64,000 nt of DNA from Symbiodinium natans (lineage: Eukaryota; Sar; Dinophyceae; Suessiales; Symbiodiniaceae), in contig CAJNDS010000232.1 of assembly GCA_905221605.1 (NCBI GenBank), positions 1 through 64,000 on the forward strand. The letters run 5' to 3'. Below are positions 1 through 12,500 of this stretch, one piece after another. Below the pieces are notes generated by a model. The model ran no database searches. It worked only from the letters and a program-made list of their open reading frames with translations, and was not told the DNA's origin. Within the stretch, counting starts at the first letter, position 1, and every line of letters starts with the position of its first letter. Both the position numbers and the translations under genes were made by a program.

Positions 1-32
<32 letters not shown>

Positions 33-945
33 TTCCACAAAATGAAAACCACAACTCCAAAAAACAAAACATTTCGGTCAAAACATTTCGTTTAAGTTTA
101 AAATATTTCGTTCCAAACTTCTTGTGACCCAAACCCTTTTCGAAACCCTCAACCCTAAACCCTTGTCGGTTGGGGGTGCCACCTCGCTCGCCCCGGCCTC
201 AAATACCCTCATTTCAGATGGTCATACAAGCAAGAGGTCAATTTATTCCGTCTTGGGGGCGACACCCCTGCGGCTGCAACACGGGTAGCAAAGAACATAT
301 TTATATATACATATATAAATATATATACATCTATATATATATATATTTACATACATACATATATACATATCTCGAAAAAATAGAAATCGAATTCATTCCA
401 ATGAAATGGGGGTTGTCGTGTGAGAAGAGACGGAAACCTTGTCCCTTCAAGGCCCATGAAAAACAAATATATACATGAATAGATAAGTCGATAAACAAGT
501 AAACAAATCTGAAAAATCTACATACTGGAGAACCCCTTGCCATGATATTGGAGACCCTATGTTATCATAGATAGAAATGACAAAATGACCTAAACGATTC
601 TATGGATAAATCAAATTATGTGCATACCGAAACCCTCCTATTGAGCAATATACATCCAACTATATTTAATTCAAAAACGCTAGTTTAAAATCTTTGGCAT
701 AAAACTCATCGCCAGTCCAGATTGTTGCAAACTAATCAGACAAAATGATTTCTGGGGCAAAATGGTTTATTTGGTTGCTGGGCTCCAATGTATTAAGGTT
801 GATGCCACTTGAATGGTTTGGTACATGATTGGGGGTCATTTTGGGTTTGGATCTTTTGTTCTAAGGTTCTCCTGGCAGATGTTACTGTTTGTACGTAATA
901 ATAGTTGGTTTAATATTCTTGAACACTGACACAATGCAAATGAGC
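1..945. other. Window start: polyC, unique AT-rich DNA and an AT microsatellite
   Basis: PolyC 1-29, ATTTCG repeats (TCAAAACATTTCG) at 60-110, (TA)n/(TACA)n at 298-372. No gene seen. Confidence 0.6.
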
Positions 946-1617
946 AGCATCCAACAGATAGGAAAGTTGTGCAAGTGGATGGGCCTAAGCACGTCTAAAG
1001 CGCGGACGCTTTTCGCATTTTGCCAGATTCATGCTTGGGCCCCTTCAGTCAGCACAGTTTCCTGGCCACTAAGCCACCGTAGCGAGCAGCCAGAGTTGAA
1101 AATGCACCACCCCGCTCGAGCCCGGTTAAGGTGTCTTTAGGGTTTAGGGTTAACCTTTCTTGGCTTTGCCCTGCTCCTGCAGTCAAACCCTAAACCCTGA
1201 ACCCTAAACCCCCAAACCCTAAAAACCGCACCAGGCTGCAACCAGGCCAGGAGGACACAGCATTGGACGCAAGTAAGACCGGGTTCTCCAGTTTCAGCAC
1301 AAACACGTCCAACACCTGGGTGTTCGGGGCTGAGGGTTTAGTGTTGGAGGGCACAGCCAGTGTCCAAGGATCACAGGTCTAGCTTTGTGAGGATATATGG
1401 GCACAGCGGTTTAGGGTTTAGGGGGTTAGGGGTTCCTCACACCAACCCCTTAGGCCTACCACCCTTTTTGCACCCCAACCCCCCACCCCCCCACTCCACC
1501 CCACCCCCCGCCCCCCCCACCCTGGCACAACTAAACCACAACTTGTTCGCAACTGGACTGCGAACGACTCAACCCTCAATCCTTTCTATCTGGTAAACCT
1601 CTAAAACCCCCAAACCC

Positions 1618-1893
1618 CAAACCCCAAACCCCAAACCCGAAACCCGAAACCCGAAACCCGAAACCCGAAACCCTAAACCCTAAACCCTAAACCCTAAACC
1701 CTCAACCCCAAGCCCAAAAGTCTGGCACTCTGAGGTCGAAGCTGCAGAGCCCACCGCTAGATTCCGCATCCACCTCACAAAAATCCCCAGGTTTAGGGTT
1801 TAGGGTTTAGGGTTTAGGGTTTAGGGTTTAGGGTTTAGGGTTTAGGGTTTAGGGTTTAGGGTTTAGGGTTTAGGGTTTAGGGTTTAGGGTTTA
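1618..1893. repeat. Convergent telomere-like tracts with variant units
   Basis: 1618-1705 is a CCCCAAA, CCCGAAA, CCCTAAA series; 1791-1893 is about fourteen TTTAGGG. The island between (1710-1790) is open on minus as DFCEVDAESSGGLCSFDL and may be an exon. Confidence 0.9.
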
Positions 1894-2191
1894 GGGGCCG
1901 TGTGGAATTGAAAGTACCTTTTTTCTTTGTGGCCGTCAGGTTTTTGGATCAGCAGGACATGAGATTACTTGAGATTTGAAGGCAGGCGGAGCTTTGTGTG
2001 GTCGGCCCTGGGGAATCTCGCTGGCATGCTTGCACTACGAGCGTGAGCCCCAAACCCTGTTCTCTAACCTAGGCTTCTCTAAACTCTAAACCTGCAACCC
2101 TAAACCAAAATCCCTAGACCTAAACCCACAAACCCTAAACCTAAATCGCAATATCCTAACACCTTATGTAAACCCTAAAACCCACTGCTAC

Positions 2192-2302
2192 TCGAAGCCA
2201 CTGACTCTGAACAGCTCCAAAGCCCATCCCAGCGTCCTGACCCACTGCATTGCTCTGGGGCGCTGGCTTGCCAGAAGCGGCAACCTCCGCGGCTTTGGGA
2301 GT
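2192..2302 (-). CDS. Putative exon of unknown gene
   Basis: Exactly 37 codons: TPKAAEVAASGKPAPQSNAV then GQDAGMGFGAVQSQWLR. Acceptor CCGAAG|A after TTTAGGG-type DNA (read on minus), donor CGA|GTAGCAG. Low-complexity Ala/Gly/Gln linker; function unknown. Confidence 0.5.
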
Positions 2303-2611
2303 CTTCGGTTTAGGGTTTAGGGTTTAGGGTTTTAGGTTTTAGGGTTTAGGGTTGTCCTACTAGATGGCCAGAAGCTGTAGGACAAGCAATCTTTCCAGAG
2401 GTCGTAGCTTGGGACTTCCCATCGCCAGCTTGCTTGCATGGATACATACATGTATTGATCTGCTCGTCCGTTTATCCGGTGGGCTTTGGCAGGTGACCAG
2501 GTGGGTTTATCCTAATTCAGCATACATCATGACACTGCCAGCTAATTAGAGGGCAAACGGTAAACGTGAAATGAACGAGCTCAGGCGACTTAGCAGCAGT
2601 TTTGGATAGAA

Positions 2612-2800
2612 ATGCACGTCATGTGGGTCGTCGTCACGGTGCTAGCAAGCTGCTGCAGTGGCAACGTCTTGATGGCTATCCTTCTTGCACTATGCGGCCA
2701 TGCGTGTGCAAACGCCTACTACGCATTCGGCTCGGAATTCTTGCACGCCTCCAGCTGCCAAATTCCGGCTTGCCCTACTGGAGGTTCATGGCAGAAGTAG
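2612..2800 (+). CDS. Possible small secreted or membrane protein
   Basis: A 62-codon ORF: MHVMWVVVTVLASCCSGNVL opens with a hydrophobic, signal-like run, then another hydrophobic stretch and Cys pairs (HASSCQIPACPTGG). It may be a first exon, since GAA|GTAGAGTG follows. Two other frames are also open, so this is tentative. Confidence 0.3.
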   Translation: MHVMWVVVTVLASCCSGNVLMAILLALCGHACANAYYAFGSEFLHASSCQIPACPTGGSWQK

Positions 2801-2889
2801 AGTGAAAATAGAGGAAAACTATATGCATGATCTTCTTTGGGGCGTTGGTAACCCTACTCATAATTACCCACGAATCTCCAGGCCAAAAG

Positions 2890-2982
2890 CCCAAACCACA
2901 AAACGACCTTTCCAAAGGCCCCGACTCCGACGTCTTCGCCAAGGAATGGCCTGGCAGCCTGCCGGCAGGCAAAATAGCACCG
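2890..2982 (+). CDS. Putative exon with GTTTAGGG donor
   Basis: Thirty-one codons: PKPQNDLSKGPDSDVFAKEW then PGSLPAGKIAP. Acceptor CAAAAG|C, donor CCG|GTTTAGGG, the first unit of the tract that follows. Confidence 0.5.
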
Positions 2983-4091
2983 GTTTAGGGTTTAGGGTTT
3001 AGGGCTTAGGGCTTAGGACAGCCTGGCCATCGCCAAAACCTTTTAGTTCCGGGTGTTGTGTAGTGGAGCTGCGGCAAGCACGTGAGGTGCAGGGCTTAGA
3101 AGGCTTGGGTTTGGGGTGAAGCAAAGAGACGGCCTGTACGGGCTGCCCAATGCTCAAAATCAGTAAGCCTTCTGCTCAATTCGGAATTATTGTTCCTCCA
3201 CACGGGGGGGACGGGAGGGGGGGGGGGGGGGCTGAAGATATCTCAAATGCCATACATGAGGCTGTGCCTATTCAAGCCCAACTTCTAGCCACACCCGCCT
3301 TGAGAACATCGTTCGAATGACGAGGCTGCCATGGTGACCGTGTGCACAATGTAATGTGCGGCCTGCAGGCTGGGGATCACAGGGACCCTGAACATCGCTA
3401 AGCTGAACTGCATCCTCTACAGCACGGACAGAACACAGCGATGCTCTCCAACTGTAGTGTCTTTGTTTCGCTCAGGCCCGCAGAATGAACTTCCCCATGC
3501 TGGCGCAATCTTAGGGTCACTGACATCAAGGGAGGGGGGTTCATGGAGGGTTAGGGCATTTTAGGGAAGCTCATGGAGCCTTAGGTAGTACTGTGGAGTA
3601 TTAGGGAACGTTGGGTTGCATACCCCCCTTTAACCCGCCCTCCCCCTTCCTAAACCCTAAACCCTAAACCCCTAACATTTCTACCCCTAAACCCCAAACC
3701 TTTAAACCCCCTCCTCAAGAAACCCTAACATTCCTGGGGTTCTATAATACAAGGTGCACCTCTGGGCATCTGCGATTGGCAAGCCATCTGCTCGAAGCCT
3801 CCCGCGACTTCAGCAGCGTAGTGCACGGATCCCAAGCAGCCTAAATCAAACAACCCTCAAGGGCTATAGGGAGGGACCCCTAGAAGGGGACTCTTGATCT
3901 GATTCCCCTATATAACCCCTATGTATACCTTGTATAGTCCCCCTATACCCCGAAAAAAGTGCGCATGCACAACGCACAGCAAGCGATGATGCGCAAGGGC
4001 CTTGGCTCATCAACCACTGCCAGAGCCAGTGCGCCTGCGCAGACTTCGCGGCCTAAACCCCAAACCCTAAACCCTAAACCCCGTTTGGAAG

Positions 4092-4556
4092 CATCGTACG
4101 GTTCATGTTCAAAGAAGCTGCCATTGATTTCATTGATTTCCCAATGGCCCGGACCAAGTCCCTTGCTCATTGGGGTGTTAACGAACCGTCGATGTGCATT
4201 GCCCCTGGTACAGTGCGGGCTGATGTCGGGAAGCTGTCAGACATCTTTTGGGCACACAGACGGTACAGTCGGGCGCTGGCTATTCCCTTTCAGCCTCCCC
4301 GAGATCCTGTTGATTGTCCAACACCTTTTGTTAGTCCCAAGGTCACGTGGGCTCGGTATAACGCTCATAATTAATTCAACGAGGAGAGAGCTTGGAGCAG
4401 GGATCCGTGCGTCTGTCTCGCCGGGATCGTCCGACGACCGCTTCATAAACCCCTAAACCCCTAAACCCCAAAGCCTGAAGGTTCCAAGCAGGAGCTCCGA
4501 GAGTCCAAGCGCTTCACCTTGACTTGCAGTAAACTCCAGAAAGTGGAACATGAGAG
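4092..4556 (+). CDS. Two-exon fragment of an unidentified gene
   Basis: Exon 4092-4341 reads IVRFMFKEAAIDFIDFPMAR ... FVSPK and ends at AAG|GTCACG. Exon 4474-4556 reads PEGSKQELRESKRFTLTCSK then LQKVEHE and ends at GAGAG|GTTTAGGG. Both joins are phase 0 and the intron holds CCCTAAACCCC-type DNA. Without splicing the first part ends at TAA (4372). No family recognised. Confidence 0.5.
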
Positions 4557-4848
4557 GTTTAGGGTTTACGATATTAAGGGGTCCTGATTCTAAGGAGATC
4601 CTACTATTTGGGGGTCTATATGAGGGGATGAAGGGGTCTTTCGTAAACCCCCACAGGGCTGAAGGATGAATGGAGCTGGGATTCCCTGTGGTATACCTTT
4701 TGGGGTATGGTCCCGGCAAGCAGCTCTTGAGTAGAGGCGACTACAAAGGCTGCAAGAATCAAGCACCATGCTCCAAACCCTAAACCCTAAGCCCTAAGCC
4801 CTAGAAACCCTAAACCCTAAGCCCTGAACCCTGAACCCTAAACCCTGC

Positions 4849-5042
4849 CTTTGCATGGTTCGTCTGTAACTGTGTAAGGCCCGAAGCATGAGCGCCTCGT
4901 CGCTATGCTGCGCGGCACAAAGTTCTGAGATTCATTCTGAAAAAACGTCCGAGGGAGCGTGGGCAGGAAACGTTGATCATCCTCCGAATACGATTCGAGT
5001 CTGGTGCCGTTCTGTGCCATTCGACCGTCAGTCTTGAGGAAT
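4849..5042 (-). CDS. Putative exon of unknown gene
   Basis: Reads FLKTDGRMAQNGTRLESYSE then DDQRFLPTLPRTFFQNESQN and so on to CFGPYTVTDEPCK. Acceptor TTCACAG|A, GC donor AAAG|GCAGGG running into TTTAGGG (minus). Overlapping frames are partly open; this one is longest and best balanced. Confidence 0.45.
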
Positions 5043-5174
5043 CTGTGAACTCTTTACAGCCCCATTCTTGCCACAGGGCCCCGTCCAGGACCGGGGCAAC
5101 GCCAGCACCATGCCGTGGCATGTGAAGAATGCAGCCGGGAATGACACAGGTTTGCTTTAATAGCGGCTTGGGAT

Positions 5175-5498
5175 GTGCTATCCGCTCTCAAGGTCGTGAG
5201 GATGGAAAGCCCGCTACTAGGCATGAAGAACATGCGGCGTGCTCAAAGATGCTGCTTTCACATATGTCCAATGTCCAATTTAGTGGTCTATAGAGTAAGA
5301 TTGTGGCAAAACGTGGTCGATGGACGGGGTCAACAAAACACATTCTTTGTATGCCAGGTTGGGTTTTGCATTTCCAAATGCTCAAAAGGACACCCCATAT
5401 ACACCCCACCAGGGCGCCACTTGTACACTGGCCAATTACAGCAATGTACTCCTTACCTCATAATCCTTGCCTCATATAGCACAAGATCGGGTCCCTAA
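5175..5498 (+). CDS. ORF of 107 codons, doubtful
   Basis: MLSALKVVRMESPLLGMKNM onward, Cys-rich and without recognisable motif. It lies in a non-repeat stretch. No splice or frame support beyond the open frame. Confidence 0.2.
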   Translation: MLSALKVVRMESPLLGMKNMRRAQRCCFHICPMSNLVVYRVRLWQNVVDGRGQQNTFFVCQVGFCISKCSKGHPIYTPPGRHLYTGQLQQCTPYLIILASYSTRSGP

Positions 5499-5534
5499 AC
5501 CCTAACCCTAAACTCTAAGCCCTAAACCCTAAAC

Positions 5535-5615
5535 CCTGATACAGCGGGGGCTGGCTGGCCTCGAGCGCCCACGAGATGTGTCACCGCGCAGTCAAACGCG
5601 GCGGCCTCCCGGAAC
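5535..5615 (-). CDS. Putative exon of unknown gene
   Basis: Reads FREAAAFDCAVTHLVGARGQ then PAPAVS. Acceptor CACGAAG|G beside CCCTAAACCCC, donor TCAGG|GTTTAGGG. The plus strand is also open with the mirrored donor, so the strand is a judgement. Confidence 0.42.
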
Positions 5616-5787
5616 CTTCGTGAAAGGGGTTTAGGGTTTAGGGTTCTCAAAGCCACCATGTAGACCCAGACCTATGTGCTCAAGAGCTCCCCAAAAAATA
5701 GAAGATCACAATCCCTATATTGCACTTATGTTTGGGGGGGGGGGGGGGGCAGGGGGTTCTCAGGCAAATCGTAGTAGAATCATCTAC

Positions 5788-5868
5788 TGAGAAAGCCCAG
5801 AAGCAGTTGCTTCGATTTGGTCAAGATGTCTCGTTCAGAGGCTGGCAATGTGCCACCGCCCACATAGC
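5788..5868 (-). CDS. Putative exon of unknown gene
   Basis: Reads YVGGGTLPASERDILTKSKQ then LLLGFL. Acceptor GCCAAG|G, donor TCA|GTAGATG. The three minus exons at 5868, 5615 and 5042 may belong to one gene. Confidence 0.5.
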
Positions 5869-5955
5869 CTTGGCTTTTAGGGTTTAGGGGTTAGGGTTCG
5901 GGGTTAGGGTTTAGGGTTTAGGGGTTTTAGGGTTTAGGGTTTAGGGTTTAAGGTG

Positions 5956-6050
5956 AAGCCCTCCTAAAGGTTTACCTTTTAGGCTCCTTATTGTAGGTTC
6001 TACAAAAGCCCAAGATGTTCAAGCCAGCCAGAAGAAAGCCAAGTAGCATG
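5956..6050. mobile_element. Small element related to 14493-14613
   Basis: Shares CCTCCTAAA, GTTTACCTTTTAGG, TTCTACAAAA and the end CCAGCCAGAAGAAAGCCAAG. Possible intron of a minus-strand exon lying above it (about 6050-6110), not resolved. Confidence 0.5.
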
Positions 6051-6441
6051 TAGTGATGTGAAGGACCTGCGGCCAACTGAACCTCGGCTCTATTTCTGTT
6101 GCGCAGAGAAGCCTAAACCCTTAAACCCACTAAGAATGGCGAGCATGCCAGAATCATGGAGAATGCGCACTGCAGGGTAGGGATTGCAATGGCTCGGGGT
6201 ATAAGAGTTTCAGAAGATCCAAAACGTAGTTGTCCAGATCCTAGGGAACTAATGGCTAACCTTGGGATTTAAACAAAGATTATAATGCCCAACAAGCTTC
6301 AAGGCTACCAACTCTACTACTAAGAAAAGGGTTAAGGGTTTGGAGCTTGCCTACCCAGCAACTGGTTCATGGTTGGGCTAGTAGTAAAAAATTGAGTTTC
6401 TATTCCTTGTTGAGTTAAAGTACACTTAAAGATGTAAAATG

Positions 6442-6561
6442 TTACCCCGCTGCGACAAAGGCAAGGGGCAGTTGCGAATGGAACGCCTCAGCTTCCTCGC
6501 AGTCGCCAGCCACGATGCGCATGGCGTCCGAAAGGCGCCGGAGCAATGCCTCGATAGAACG
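6442..6561 (-). CDS. Putative C-terminal exon with stop codon
   Basis: Reads RSIEALLRRLSDAMRIVAGD then CEEAEAFHSQLPLAFVAAG and TAA. The composition is strongly coding. The acceptor is probably GGGTAG|C. It is taken as the likely end of the tRNA ligase gene because no later ligase-like exon is seen, but its phase with the HVTL exon does not match directly, so another exon may intervene. Confidence 0.5.
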   Translation of the reverse strand, partial: RSIEALLRRLSDAMRIVAGDCEEAEAFHSQLPLAFVAAG

Positions 6562-9500
6562 CTACCCTGAAACCCGAAAAGGGTTTAGGGCTTAGCTAGA
6601 CCCAGGAGTAAACAAGGTACCCTTTTTGGTGTTCAGGGGAATATAAGGGAACCCTGACCTAAAAAAGGAAGTAAGGGCCTGCTCAGGGTCCTAGCTAGGG
6701 TTTAGGGTGTAGGGTGTAGGGCTAAAACCCTACCTAAACCCCGAAAGGCCAACATCACTAGGACTTTGGCCACGCAAAAGCCCGAATTTCGTGGAGACTT
6801 TGTACCAAAACACCAAACAAGTCAAAGGCCACCGATGCGACAGCTACATTTCAGGGACCCAGATCTTTCAAAAACCCTTCCTTAAGTAAGGAACTTACCC
6901 TCATAATACTGCTCCTTAGTATATAAAGTAGGGTATATTCCTTAACTCAGGATTTTGAAAGATCTGGGGATGACCGCTTAACTTTGAACCCTCAGCTCTA
7001 CCAAACCCTGAGAGTTGATACCCGCATGCCTCCAGGGTTACGTGGTGCTGCTCCACTTCCAGCGCGACGTATCGCACCGGCGGAACCACGTCCGGCCTAG
7101 GTCAGTCTCATGTGCTGGCTGCGCGACATGGGAGTTTCCGAAAACAGGGGGTACCCTGGGGGTCCCGTCAAGGAGATTCTACTCTATTTGGGGTACAAAA
7201 CTTGTACCCCTATTTTGGGAAGTGCCCACATTGTAGTGCTGAAAAGAGCGGCTGCTAAATCTCTCCCTCCCTCTCTCTCTCAGACTCGGGTTCGTCAGCT
7301 GCCGTCTGTAGCCAAACCTAAAGTCATAAACCCCATGCACCGAACAAGACATCCGAAGTCACGTCCAGACCCAGACCCCATAGGCTCTAAGGCCCTAAGG
7401 GTCCATGTACCGAACTAGGAAATACTTGGGCCTTAAAAGTACCTCCCTTTCGGGCCCAAGTACATAATTCTAAGGGAGGTGTCTGTTGGCAGTGTCCACA
7501 CTGCAAATAATCAATCCGCGCACGCGTAAACATCCCAGGCATCCCGCCACTCGCCTTCCCAACCCTTACCCTAAGGCCCTAAAAGCTCTCATTTTACGGT
7601 TTTTGGCCCAAAGGCCTTTCTACTCAGACTTCAACTAGACTCAGGAGTAACCTAGGAATAACAACGGTGCCCTTTTTGGTTATAAGGGAAACCCCCACCC
7701 TGACAAAAGGAAATAAGGGCCCCGACTCCGGGTCCGAGTTTGTCTTATTCCCCTACATACCCCCCTATATATACCTTAAGTAGTCCCTATAGACCTAAGT
7801 AGCCCCCCCCTACGTAACCCCTACTCCGGGTCCTAGCCCTAACCCCTAAACCCTAAACCCTAAACCCTAAACCCCCTAAAAAGGAAATAAGGGCCTTTTC
7901 AAGCCAGCTGGCAGGGCAGACTCTTGGATGGCACGGGGACGGAGGATGCTTGGCCAGAGCCCCTCCGCACACTCGCGGGCGTGCTGCCCCTGGCTCCTGG
8001 GGCCCTAAACCCTAAACCCTAAACCCTAAACCCTAAACCCTAAACCCTAAACCCTAAACCCGAAACCCTAAACCCTAAACCCTAAACCCTAAACCCTAAA
8101 CCCTAAACCCTAAACCCTAAACCTGGGGAGGCTGGCTGCGTGTTCTGGGCGACAAGCAAAGGTGACTTTTGGCTACGCTCCAGAAACAAACCTGTCATCC
8201 TCAACCCCAAGTGCCCACACCCTAAACCCTAAAAGCCTAAAACCCTAAACCCTAAACCCTAAAACCCTAAAACCCTAAAACCCTAAAACCCTAAAACCCT
8301 AAAACCCTACAACCCTAAAACCCTAACACCCTAAAACCCTAAAACCCTAAACCCTAAACCCTAAACCCTAAACCCTAAACCCTAAACCCCACCACGCTGG
8401 AAAGCGCTGAGGCGCTCGGCGCCGGGACTCGTAAGGCCCGAGGCGAGGAGCAGCCTGGAGATTGCGGACAGAAGCGGCTGCACAGGCTCCTCGTAGGGTT
8501 TAGGGTTTAGGGTTTAGGGTTTGGGGTTTAGGGTTTAGCGTTTAGGGTTTAGGGTTTAGGATTTAGGGGTGTAAGGGTCTTTTTGCCTCCCCGCCCAGCT
8601 GACTGCAAGACGCAGTGCAGGCTTCATAGGATTCTGGGGCTTATCGGGTTTCGGGCTTCCGGGGCTCTGGCCTTTGCGGTTTCGGGGTTTAGGGGTTTAG
8701 GGGTTTAGGGGTTTAAGGGTTTAGGGTTTAGGGTTTAGGGTTTAGGGATTAGGGCTTCAGGGGTGGCTAGGGGCTTGGGCTTGAGGGTTTCAGAACTGGG
8801 AAATTGATTTTCGGTGCTTGTTTTTTGTGGCACCTCACAGACCTACGGTATGGGCTTAGGGTTTGGGGTTTAGGGTTTAGGGTTTAGGGTTTAGGGTTTA
8901 GGGTTTAGGGTTTAGGGTTTAGGGTTTAGGGTTAAGGGTTAAGGGTTGAAGGTTCGGGTTTAGGGTTTAGGACTTTGGGGGGGCTTCTTTGCAGAAGAGT
9001 CGGGGCTCCTGGTTGGCGAAAGGCTTCTGCATGACCAGAAGGGCCTGGTGGAAGAGGGCACGTAGCTCCAGCTGATGCCAAGGATCTGGAGCATCATGAC
9101 CTTGCCAGGAGGCCAGTCCTCCAATGCTGATGTACGGTGCGTGAACCACCTCGATGGAGCTGTCGGCAAGATCACTGAGCTGCGCCAGGCGATGGTGCAA
9201 TCGTAGAAAACCCAGGAGAACAAACAACGACGTCTCGTTCCCAGAAAGCGTCTCGTGACTGGCTCTGAGCAGCAGGCGGCTGGCGCACTCGGCTAGGACA
9301 CCGGGGCTCCAGGGATATGCCCACGGTCCAAAATGCTTCTCTTCCTCCTGCAGCAAGTTGCTCGGCAGTGCAGTGGCCTCTGAGTCTGCCTCGATCGCGA
9401 GAGCCTTGAGGCAAAGATGGCACCCAACTTTGGCGGCCAGCGCTTGCAAGGTCTGTGCCTCGCGGTGAAGTGCAGATGGGGGATGGTTCTTATCCAAGAG

Positions 9501-12500
9501 AAGCAAGTGCAGCTTCTCTGAATCCGTCGCAGCTGCCGCTGCCTGCTCAAAGAACTCCTTAGTTGCTGAGTTCATCAGCCCCCCAAAAAGTGCACACTTT
9601 CAGTTCTGTAGGGGACTACAATCCCACCAAAGTGTAAAGCCTGCAAAGTGTACTCATTCAGCTAACCCTAACCCTAAACCCTAAACCCTAAACCCCAAAA
9701 AACCCTAAACCCTAAACCCTACAAAACCCTAAACCCTTATAAAGTCTGTAATGGTGTACTCATTCAGCTACTAAGACGCCTCGATCGCTCCCTGGTATCG
9801 GCTGGCGGCCAGTTTACGGCATCGCACGACATCTTTGGAGCTGCTGCTGGCGGCATCCATCCCTAAGTCCCACTGAGTCTCATGTGACATGCAGTTTAGG
9901 GTTTAGGGTTTAGGGTTTCGGCTCTCGCACAGGGTTTAAGGTTTAGGGTTTAGGGTTTAGGCTTTCGGGTTTAGGATTTCTGCAGCACCATAGGGTTTTG
10001 GGTTTAGGGTTTGATGTTCCTAAATAAGATCGCCTTCAGGCTAGTTACGATAGGGGCAATCATGTTAACAAAAAAGTGTATCCCAAGGGCTTATCATGCC
10101 TAGCTGAACAACCCCCCCCCCCCCCCCCCTCCCCAAAACCCCCCCTAAACCCCCCTGAACCCCGCTAAACCCCCAATCCCCTCTAAACCCCCCTAAACCC
10201 CCAGGGCTCTTGCGTGCAACCTGGGCGCCCAGACATCTCAGTTCCTCGCCCGTGAATTCATCACTCGAGAGCGTTGCAATGGAGTGGAGTGCCTTTGGGC
10301 TTTGACTCTCAAACTTGCACCTAGGTTTAGGGTTTTGGGGTTTAAGGTTTAGGGTTTAGGGTTTAGGGCTAAGCCCAAGAACCCCAAACCCTAACTTGCA
10401 CACGCCATGGGCTTCAAGGTGCAAACAGAGTGAAAAGTGTTTGGGCCAAGGGTGTAGGGCTTAGGGTGCAACGGAGTGAGGGGCCTTTGGGCTGAGGTTG
10501 TGTGTGTGTGTGTACCGGAAAATTATGTGTATAATCTACATATATATATATATACATTTTTATTTTTTCATACACAGCATATCTTTTTTCTAGGATTTGG
10601 GGTTTTAAATTTCGGTTTCAGGGTTTGATCGAGTCCTTGGCCTCTCCCCCTTTCTCGGTCTGTACCAGCTGACCTTGGCGGTAGGCCTTCCAGGCAGAAC
10701 GCTGGCCCAACTGGAACAGATGCTCAAGCAGTGAGCTCTTACCCATCCCAGGTAAACCCAGTGGGATGACGACAATGACGGTCGACTGTATCACGGGCCT
10801 CGCAGAATTCTGGCCCGGCCCAGGGCTAGAAAAGTCCTTCTTCGGCGGCGGTGCCCCGAAGCTGCCGACCATAGTGGACAGCGCCCGAGTCTCTGTCAGA
10901 CGAGGCAGCGTGGGTAGCCATCGCGCCTGAGATTCTGGCAGCTTTGTCCAGAGGCGCAGTGCGTGGGACTGGAGCTTGCCCAGGATCTGCCGTCTCCGGG
11001 GCTTAAGCCGTGCGAACATGCGAGACTCGAATCGCGTGCGACAGGGCCGTGCCAAGTCTGCTGTCTGCTTGGCATGCTCGGGCAGCAGCGCATCTGACCA
11101 ACCCCAAAAGAGGAATTGACACCTGCTCCTGAAGGAGGATGCCTGGGCTGGTGCTGGGAAGCCCTAAAACCTAAACCCTAAAACCTAGGGTTTAGGGTTT
11201 AGGGTTTCGGGTTTAGGGGCTAAACCCTAACTTCAGAATTTCAGAATGCTTCCAAAAACTGCCCAGAAGCCAAGCGGGTCGCGACTTGCTGCTGCTTCTC
11301 TTCCAGAGCTTCCTGCACGCGCCTGCGCTTGCGGGGAGCCTCTTCGCCGGCCTTCCTGGGTCACCGGCGCTCCGACATGCTGAAACCATGTAGGGTTTAG
11401 GGTTTAGGGTTTAGGGTTTAGGGTTTAGGGTTTAGGGTTTAGGACTTCTCGAAGCCACCAAGAGCCCAAGACAAAAAAGGAGAGCCCCAAAAAATGTACT
11501 TCCAGAGTGGCGAGAGCTGCGCAGGAAAGAAAAGGCTTTCCAGGCCCTGGGGGCTGACGTTGAGGAAGGCCCGCTTTCTCGAAGCTGTGGAGTCGTGCCA
11601 GGCTGAACTGAGATTGCCTCCAAGGCTCTAGGGTTTGGAGGGGTTTAGGGTTTAGGGTTTAGGGCTGAGGGTTTAGGGTTTAGGGTTTAGGGCTCCGAAG
11701 TTCTCGTTTCTCCCATTTATTTCTGCCACAGAATCTACTCCAATCGCTCTTAGAGGAACCCCCAGTCGTGAAGTGCACCACAAATTTCAGAAATCCCCAA
11801 CCCCGAGCCCTAAACCCTACAAACCCCAACCCCAAACCCCAAACCCCAAGCCCCAAACCCCAAACCGCAAACCCTAAACCCTAAACCCTAAACCCTATAA
11901 ACTATAAACCCCAAACCCCAAACCCCAAACCCCAAACCCCAAACCCCGAACCCCAAACCCCAAACCCCAAACCCCAAACACCAAACCCTAAACCCTAAAC
12001 CCTAAACCCTAAACCCTAAACCCTAAACCCTAAACCCTATAAACCCCAAACCCTGGAAGGCTCTGGGAAGTCGCCTTTCTGCAAGCTGTCCGGAGAGCGT
12101 ACGCTTTTGGAGTCGCTCGACCCTTCCTCGCCTCGGCCAGGGTTTAGGGTTTAGGGTTTAGGGTTTAGGGTTTAGGGTTTAGGGTCATGCACGTACGGTT
12201 CTCCTCCCCTCCGACCCTCAAACCGGCAGTTTGGTGCATCAGCTTCTGCAGGCCAAGGCGCCGCGGAAGAGTTCCTGGCGTGCTCTGCTTCTGGGGTTCT
12301 AGGGTGCTTAAGGGAGGGGGTTTTAAGGTTTTAGGGTTTAGTTTAGGGGTTTAAGGGGTTTAGGAGTTTAGGGGTTTAGGGGTTTAGAGGTTTAGAGGTT
12401 TAGAGGTTTAGAGGTTTAGAGGTTTAGAGGTTTAGAGGTTTAGAGGTTTAGAGGTTTAGAGGTTTAGAGGTTTAAGGTTTAGAGGTTTAGAGGTTTAGAG

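Noticed and set aside
1792-1893. True telomere or chromosome end
   Set aside because: Tracts occur in both orientations throughout the window, are short, carry many unit variants and are flanked by unique DNA on both sides.
7110-7418. Protein with ENRGYPGGPVKE or FPKTGGTLGVP
   Set aside because: These peptides are translations of the TTTCCGAAAATAGGGG inverted-repeat element, found in several places and phases.
8003-8121. Chance identity of the 7-bp flanks
   Set aside because: Kept as a finding because the flanks also form consistent donor and acceptor sites and the frame stays open, but with two or three cases chance is not fully excluded.
11360-11380. Gene start at ATGTCGGAGCGC before the basic exon
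   Set aside because: The frame stops after five codons and the distance to the next AG is too short for an intron.
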